Below the pieces are notes generated by a model. It did not search any database, was not told the origin of the DNA, and worked only from the letters and a program-made list of their open reading frames with translations. Positions 6,193 to 9,377 of a stretch of DNA of 9,377 nucleotides are shown one piece after another; positions within the stretch are counted from its first letter, which is position 1; each line of letters starts with the position of its first letter. A program made the position numbers and the translations under genes. This DNA comes from Cytophagales bacterium. Its GTDB lineage: Bacteria; Bacteroidota; Bacteroidia; Cytophagales; Cyclobacteriaceae. The DNA lies in NCBI GenBank assembly GCA_003537495.1, contig DPSB01000267.1, positions 1 to 9,377 of the forward strand, given 5' to 3'.

Positions 6193-6873
6193 ATGCAAAA
6201 GATTAAAATAGACATTGTATCGGATGTAGTGTGCCCGTGGTGTTACATCGGCAAACGCAGAATAGAAAAGGCTATTGACCAACTACAAGGCCAGTTTGAA
6301 TTTGAGGTTTCCTACCTGCCCTTTGAGTTAAATTCGCAGGTACCCAAAGCAGGCCTTGACCAGAAAGCCTATCTGGCCAACAAATTTGGAGGCGATGATC
6401 GCTTTAAACAACTTACCCAACATGTAACTTCCATTGCTTCCACTGAAGGTTTGCAGTTCGATTTCAACAAACAAAAGGTGATGCCGAACACGCGCGATGC
6501 GCATCGCATTATCTGGTTCGCCAAACAAGAAGGAAAACAATTAGCCGTAAAAGAAGCATATATGAAAGCTTACTTTGAAGATGGCGTGGATTTATCTAAA
6601 CCTGAAAATCTGATAAGCATAGCCGTGGCTTGTGGTTTATCTGAAGCCCGAGTTACTGCGTTGCTTGGTTCTGACGAAGGTTTGCAGGAAGTTATTACTA
6701 TGGAACAACTCAATCAGCAACGCGGTGTTAGTGGAGTGCCGTTTTATATTATTAATGATCAGTACGGTATTTCAGGTGCACAGCCTACCGATACTTTTAT
6801 ACAGGCGCTTACGCAGATTGGCAGTGAAGTAGAAGCTGCCAATGCGTGTGATGTGGAAACGAAGGAGTGCTGA
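6193..6873 (+). CDS. DsbA-family (FrnE-like) thiol oxidoreductase
   Basis: This 226-residue protein has a thioredoxin fold with an inserted helical domain, as in FrnE and 2-hydroxychromene-2-carboxylate isomerase-like DsbA relatives (PF01323). The active site is C14-P-W-C17 in SDVVCPWCYIGKRRIEKA. The cis-Pro loop is RGVSGVPFYIIN near the C-terminus, followed by ISGAQPTDTF. The mid-region MPNTRDAHRIIWFAKQEGK is typical of the FrnE branch. There is no signal peptide, so it should act in the cytoplasm, probably in dithiol/disulfide redox chemistry; the substrate cannot be deduced. The C-terminus carries two extra Cys (ANACDVETKEC), which in FrnE of other bacteria can be a second redox site; that is an inference here. 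It is divergent from ahcY, 130 nt apart. The repeat copy 2 begins within two bases of its stop. Confidence 0.95.
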   Translation: MQKIKIDIVSDVVCPWCYIGKRRIEKAIDQLQGQFEFEVSYLPFELNSQVPKAGLDQKAYLANKFGGDDRFKQLTQHVTSIASTEGLQFDFNKQKVMPNTRDAHRIIWFAKQEGKQLAVKEAYMKAYFEDGVDLSKPENLISIAVACGLSEARVTALLGSDEGLQEVITMEQLNQQRGVSGVPFYIINDQYGISGAQPTDTFIQALTQIGSEVEAANACDVETKEC

Positions 6874-6874
6874 G

Positions 6875-6910
6875 ACCTCACCCCTGCCCCTCTTCACGGG
6901 AGAGGGGTGG
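6875..6910. repeat. Dispersed C-rich/G-rich hairpin repeat, copy 2
   Basis: ACCTCACCCCTGCCCCTCT, loop, AGAGGGGTGG. The CCCCTCT (6887-6893) and AGAGGGG (6901-6907) arms form a perfect 7-bp stem around TCACGGG. It starts 1 nt after the TGA of the DsbA-family gene and reads in the same plus-strand orientation as copy 1 at 4685-4735. It may fold as a 3'-end hairpin on the DsbA-family mRNA, but no T-run follows. Confidence 0.75.
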
Positions 6911-6981
6911 TTCATAGAATGTATTGAGCTTAGATACTTGAGTCTGGAGTTGCACTCAATCTTGACTTTACTGCATTTTCT

Positions 6982-7026
6982 AAAAACAAAGCCACAGATT
7001 CAAAGATAATCAGTGAATCTGTGGCT
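6982..7026 (-). terminator. Terminator of the CocE-SGNH-BNR operon
   Basis: AGCCACAGATTC (6990-7001) and GAATCTGTGGCT (7015-7026) form a perfect 12-bp stem with a 13-nt loop. On the minus strand it is followed by TTTGTTTTTA. It lies 14 nt past the stop of the BNR gene. The sequence also resembles the CACAGATT-type boilerplate common between genes in Bacteroidota, so it may be a repeat recruited as a terminator. Confidence 0.85.
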
Positions 7027-7040
7027 AAGAAACCGAAGGC

Positions 7041-8339
7041 TTACTTCTTAATCAAATCAGAATCCTTAATAATAGAAGTTAGCACACTGGTGCGACCATC
7101 ATCCATGCGCGTCCAGATGGGTGTAATAACTCCTTTAAAAGCATCGATGTTGGTGTAATCACCAAAGAATTTTTCTTCGGTAGGAATAAAAGGTGTTTCG
7201 CTGATCTTTTGTTCTTTAAAGGTAGCGCCACCATCTACTGAGTATGCGAGGTACACATCGGTTTGTAAATCATCGTAAGCCCTGCGATCGTAATATAAAA
7301 TATAGATATAGCCGGTTTCATCGTCAACAGCAAGCCACGGCATAAACTGATGTTTACCTTTTCCATCCTGATTAATGCGCAGCGGTTGCGTCCAGAAATC
7401 ACCTTGATTGGTAGAACGCATAAACCAAATGTCAGTATCGTCTTCGCCATTGCGTTGATCGGCCCATACTAAGTACAAACTTCCATTCAACCGACCTTTA
7501 CTGTTGTCGATTTTCAAAACCGGCATTCCATTGCTTCGGCTTAAGCCCGGAATTTTCATAGCCCAACCACCTTCTTGTTTGGCAATGGCCAGATCGTTGG
7601 TAAGCCAGGTGGTGCCACCATCGAATGAACGATCCATAAAGATAGTACCTTGATTAGACCACGCTACAAATACGCGCCCCATTGCATCAACTGCGGGTAC
7701 GGCTCCCTCGGCTGTATTATCATCATCCACACAATCGCCAGGGGTTTGATTGATCTGAATCGCCTTACTCCATTTTTTTCCGGCATTGGTGGACATGCTG
7801 AACATAATATTCGAGTGACAATTTGGATCGGTTAATCCGTACTTATCAAATTGTGTCCATGTGGTATAAATGTTTTGCTTGCGCGGATGTACAGCTGGCC
7901 ATTCTTTATCCTGATCGGCTGGTGGATTGTGTCCAATTGATTCACCTTCACTCCAGGTTTCGCCACCATCGGTTGATTTTTGTACCACAATACGATCTAG
8001 CCATGCATCATTACTTCGACCCTCGCCACTGGGATCGGCTAAATGGAAATAATAAAAGTCGCCCTTTACATCGCTGATCACGGCCGGATCGCCATACACA
8101 CCAAATGGCGATTGAAGTGTAGTGGTTTTCCAACTTAGGCCACCATCTTTGGTATAGATGGCTTTGTTTAAAACTACTCCCGCTAAAATATTTTTAGGAT
8201 TCTTTCGATTAATAGCAATGCTGGGTTCCAGTGGTGGATACACGCCATCTACTTGTGTGGCGATAATCAGGTTTTTAAACTGTGCCTGAACCTGGGCCGC
8301 ACTTAAAATAATTACCAATGCAAAAATTACTCTGCTCAT
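7041..8339 (-). CDS. Exported Asp-box (BNR) beta-propeller protein, sialidase-like fold
   Basis: This 432-residue protein has a cleavable signal peptide (hydrophobic 4-15, likely cut near AQVQAQ at about residue 19). The mature part is a chain of Asp boxes (S/T-x-D/N-x-G-x-x-W/F): TKDGGLSW (63-70), STDGGETW (122-129), STNAGKKW (183-190), SFDGGTTW (238-245), STNQGDFW (309-316) and SVDGGATF (367-374). That predicts a six-bladed propeller of the sialidase superfamily. I see no FRIP arginine motif near the N-terminus and no clear arginine triad, so true sialidase activity is doubtful; a glycan-binding or other hydrolase role is equally possible. It begins 3 nt after the SGNH esterase stop and ends the operon with the terminator at 6982-7026. 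Pipelines may call it exo-alpha-sialidase. Confidence 0.9.
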   Translation of the reverse strand: MSRVIFALVIILSAAQVQAQFKNLIIATQVDGVYPPLEPSIAINRKNPKNILAGVVLNKAIYTKDGGLSWKTTTLQSPFGVYGDPAVISDVKGDFYYFHLADPSGEGRSNDAWLDRIVVQKSTDGGETWSEGESIGHNPPADQDKEWPAVHPRKQNIYTTWTQFDKYGLTDPNCHSNIMFSMSTNAGKKWSKAIQINQTPGDCVDDDNTAEGAVPAVDAMGRVFVAWSNQGTIFMDRSFDGGTTWLTNDLAIAKQEGGWAMKIPGLSRSNGMPVLKIDNSKGRLNGSLYLVWADQRNGEDDTDIWFMRSTNQGDFWTQPLRINQDGKGKHQFMPWLAVDDETGYIYILYYDRRAYDDLQTDVYLAYSVDGGATFKEQKISETPFIPTEEKFFGDYTNIDAFKGVITPIWTRMDDGRTSVLTSIIKDSDLIKK

Positions 8340-8342
8340 TTT

Positions 8343-9020
8343 TTATAGATGCTTTAATTCTTTCAATACTTCAACCCAGTGTTGATACCCAACGGCATTC
8401 AAATGCAATCCATCGTACGTGTATTTCACATCCAATTTCCCCTGACTGTCAATAAACTTACCATATAAATCCACATACGTGTAGCGCATACGTGTAGCAT
8501 AACGTGCCAACTGATCGTTTATGGTGTTAATGTGGTTGCTGTTATTAAACTGTTGTGGAAAGCGTTCAACTGTTTCGTTAACCGGAAGTATGCTTTGAAT
8601 AAAAATTTTGGTTTTAGGCGAACCTGCTTTCACTTTTGAAATTATGCTAAACATATTTTCCAGAATAGCTTCATCGGGTATTTTTTTGGAAATATCATTG
8701 GTGCCGATCAATATAAACAGAGATGAAGGCTTAAGTTTAACGATGTCATCAATACGTGCTAACACGCCAAATGTATTATCGCCCGAAATGCCGCGGTTGA
8801 TAACTGTAGAGTCTTTCAACAACTGTTTCCACTTACCGCCTTCAGTAATACTGTTCCCCAGAAAAACTATTTTACCCGGCACTACGGCTTCTTTCTTAAA
8901 CTTTTCCATTCGCACCCAATAATGCTCGGGCATGTTGGGAATAGTATCGTACGAACGTTTCTGTGCTACACTCTCTACACCAGCCAACGCCAGCAATAGC
9001 ACCACTACAAAGCTTTTCAT
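8343..9020 (-). CDS. Exported SGNH/GDSL-family esterase
   Basis: This 225-residue protein has a signal peptide (hydrophobic 4-14, cut near SVAQ at about residue 19-20). It shows all four SGNH blocks: nucleophile S57 in FLGNSITEG, oxyanion Gly in NRGISGDNTFG (76-85), Asn N108 in IGTNDI, and D203/H206 in YDGLHLNAVGY. The family includes acetylhydrolases and esterases of the platelet-activating-factor acetylhydrolase type, which often remove acyl groups from carbohydrates in the periplasm. The true substrate cannot be read from the sequence. Its ATG overlaps the TGA of the CocE gene by 4 nt, and the BNR protein starts 3 nt behind it, so it is the middle gene of a tightly coupled operon. Confidence 0.95.
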   Translation of the reverse strand: MKSFVVVLLLALAGVESVAQKRSYDTIPNMPEHYWVRMEKFKKEAVVPGKIVFLGNSITEGGKWKQLLKDSTVINRGISGDNTFGVLARIDDIVKLKPSSLFILIGTNDISKKIPDEAILENMFSIISKVKAGSPKTKIFIQSILPVNETVERFPQQFNNSNHINTINDQLARYATRMRYTYVDLYGKFIDSQGKLDVKYTYDGLHLNAVGYQHWVEVLKELKHL

Positions 9021-9377
9021 TTTTTAAAGGTATCGATTTTTGTGTTCAACTTTTCGCCACCGCCAATTTCTACTACCGATGAACCATACACTTTAATGGT
9101 TGCCTTTATAAAATCTTCGGCATTGGCTTTATAAATATTGTCCACATACTTCTGCGGATTACGATCGATGTATGGGAACCAGGTACTGTGAATCTGCACC
9201 ATAATTTTATGTCCCTTCTAAAACGTATGCAGAATATCTTGTAACGTTATATTTACATCGGTTACTTCGCCTGGCTTAAAGGGCTCGGGTTTTTCAAAAC
9301 TATTACGCCATCTTCCCCGAAACACTTCATGCCGAACCAGTTGCTGATATCCACCCATTATTATATTGGCAGGGTTG
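9017..9377 (-). pseudogene. CocE/NonD (X-Pro dipeptidyl-peptidase-like) hydrolase, C-terminal end with in-frame TAG
   Basis: The minus strand is open from the window edge as NPANIIMGGYQQLVRHEVFR, then GRWRNSFEKPEPFKPGEV and DVNITLQDILHTF, then hits TAG at 9218-9220. In the same frame it resumes KGHKIMVQIHSTWFPYIDRN and PQKYVDNIYKANAEDFIKAT, and ends at TGA 9017-9019. Both sides are the C-terminal beta-sandwich of CocE/NonD serine hydrolases (PF08530-type), where I expect HTF-K/R-KGH-x-IMVQI. The TAG replaces that basic residue and no frame change is needed. The catalytic domain lies outside the window. Possible explanations are a nonsense mutation (AAG to TAG), a sequencing error, or readthrough. 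Only the last 61 codons have an own ATG (9202). The truncated product would lack the last 67 residues. The overlap with the SGNH start shows the gene was the operon's upstream member. Confidence 0.85.

Noticed and set aside
7041..8339. Calling the Asp-box protein a true sialidase
   Set aside because: Asp boxes mark the fold only; the FRIP motif and a clear arginine triad were not seen.
1..9377. CRISPR array, tRNA, rRNA, insertion sequence, or phage genes
   Set aside because: No regularly spaced repeats, cloverleaf, transposase, integrase or structural phage gene was seen on either strand.

Overview
This window looks like a chromosomal segment of a Bacteroidota bacterium, most likely in or near Cytophagales. 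The signs are a LytTR regulator paired with a LytS-like kinase, small lipoproteins with short lipoboxes, weak or absent Shine-Dalgarno sequences, a TAnnTTTG-type promoter candidate, a DsbA/FrnE protein, a CocE/NonD hydrolase, and intergenic repeat types typical of the phylum. The placement rests on protein style and motifs seen by eye, not on a database search. I see no phage, CRISPR array, insertion sequence, tRNA or rRNA.

Left part (1-1911, minus strand): a tightly coupled operon. A LytS/YehU-type histidine kinase (apparent TTG start) overlaps its LytTR response regulator by 4 nt. The regulator overlaps by 1 nt a third gene cut by the window edge, which encodes a small Bacteroidota protein with a KSSAGDKYETGR motif.

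1912-4020 (plus strand): an accessory-looking stretch. It begins with a DinB-like coding remnant (1982-2240) that lacks its N-terminal half and needs a frame change to read through. Two small unrecognised exported or membrane proteins follow (2245-2580 and 2656-2814), then an intergenic spacer with degenerate boilerplate repeats, then a 283-aa lipoprotein with two (D)F/YGDG-Cys units and a strong terminator.

4021-6062 (minus strand): an AT-rich orphan lipoprotein, then the housekeeping gene ahcY (S-adenosylhomocysteine hydrolase). ahcY has a good terminator and a dispersed C-rich/G-rich hairpin repeat behind it. Divergent from ahcY, on the plus strand, is a FrnE-like DsbA-family oxidoreductase (6193-6873) followed at once by a second copy of the same repeat.

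Right part (7041-9377, minus strand): an exported-hydrolase operon read right to left: the C-terminal end of a CocE/NonD (X-Pro dipeptidyl-peptidase-like) hydrolase, an SGNH/GDSL esterase and an Asp-box (BNR) beta-propeller protein, ending in a 12-bp-stem terminator. The CocE gene carries an in-frame TAG inside its conserved C-terminal domain.

I do not see a convincing undescribed multi-gene system. The most informative signals are the two broken genes (CocE nonsense codon, DinB remnant), the paired dispersed repeats, and the cluster of small unrecognised exported proteins.
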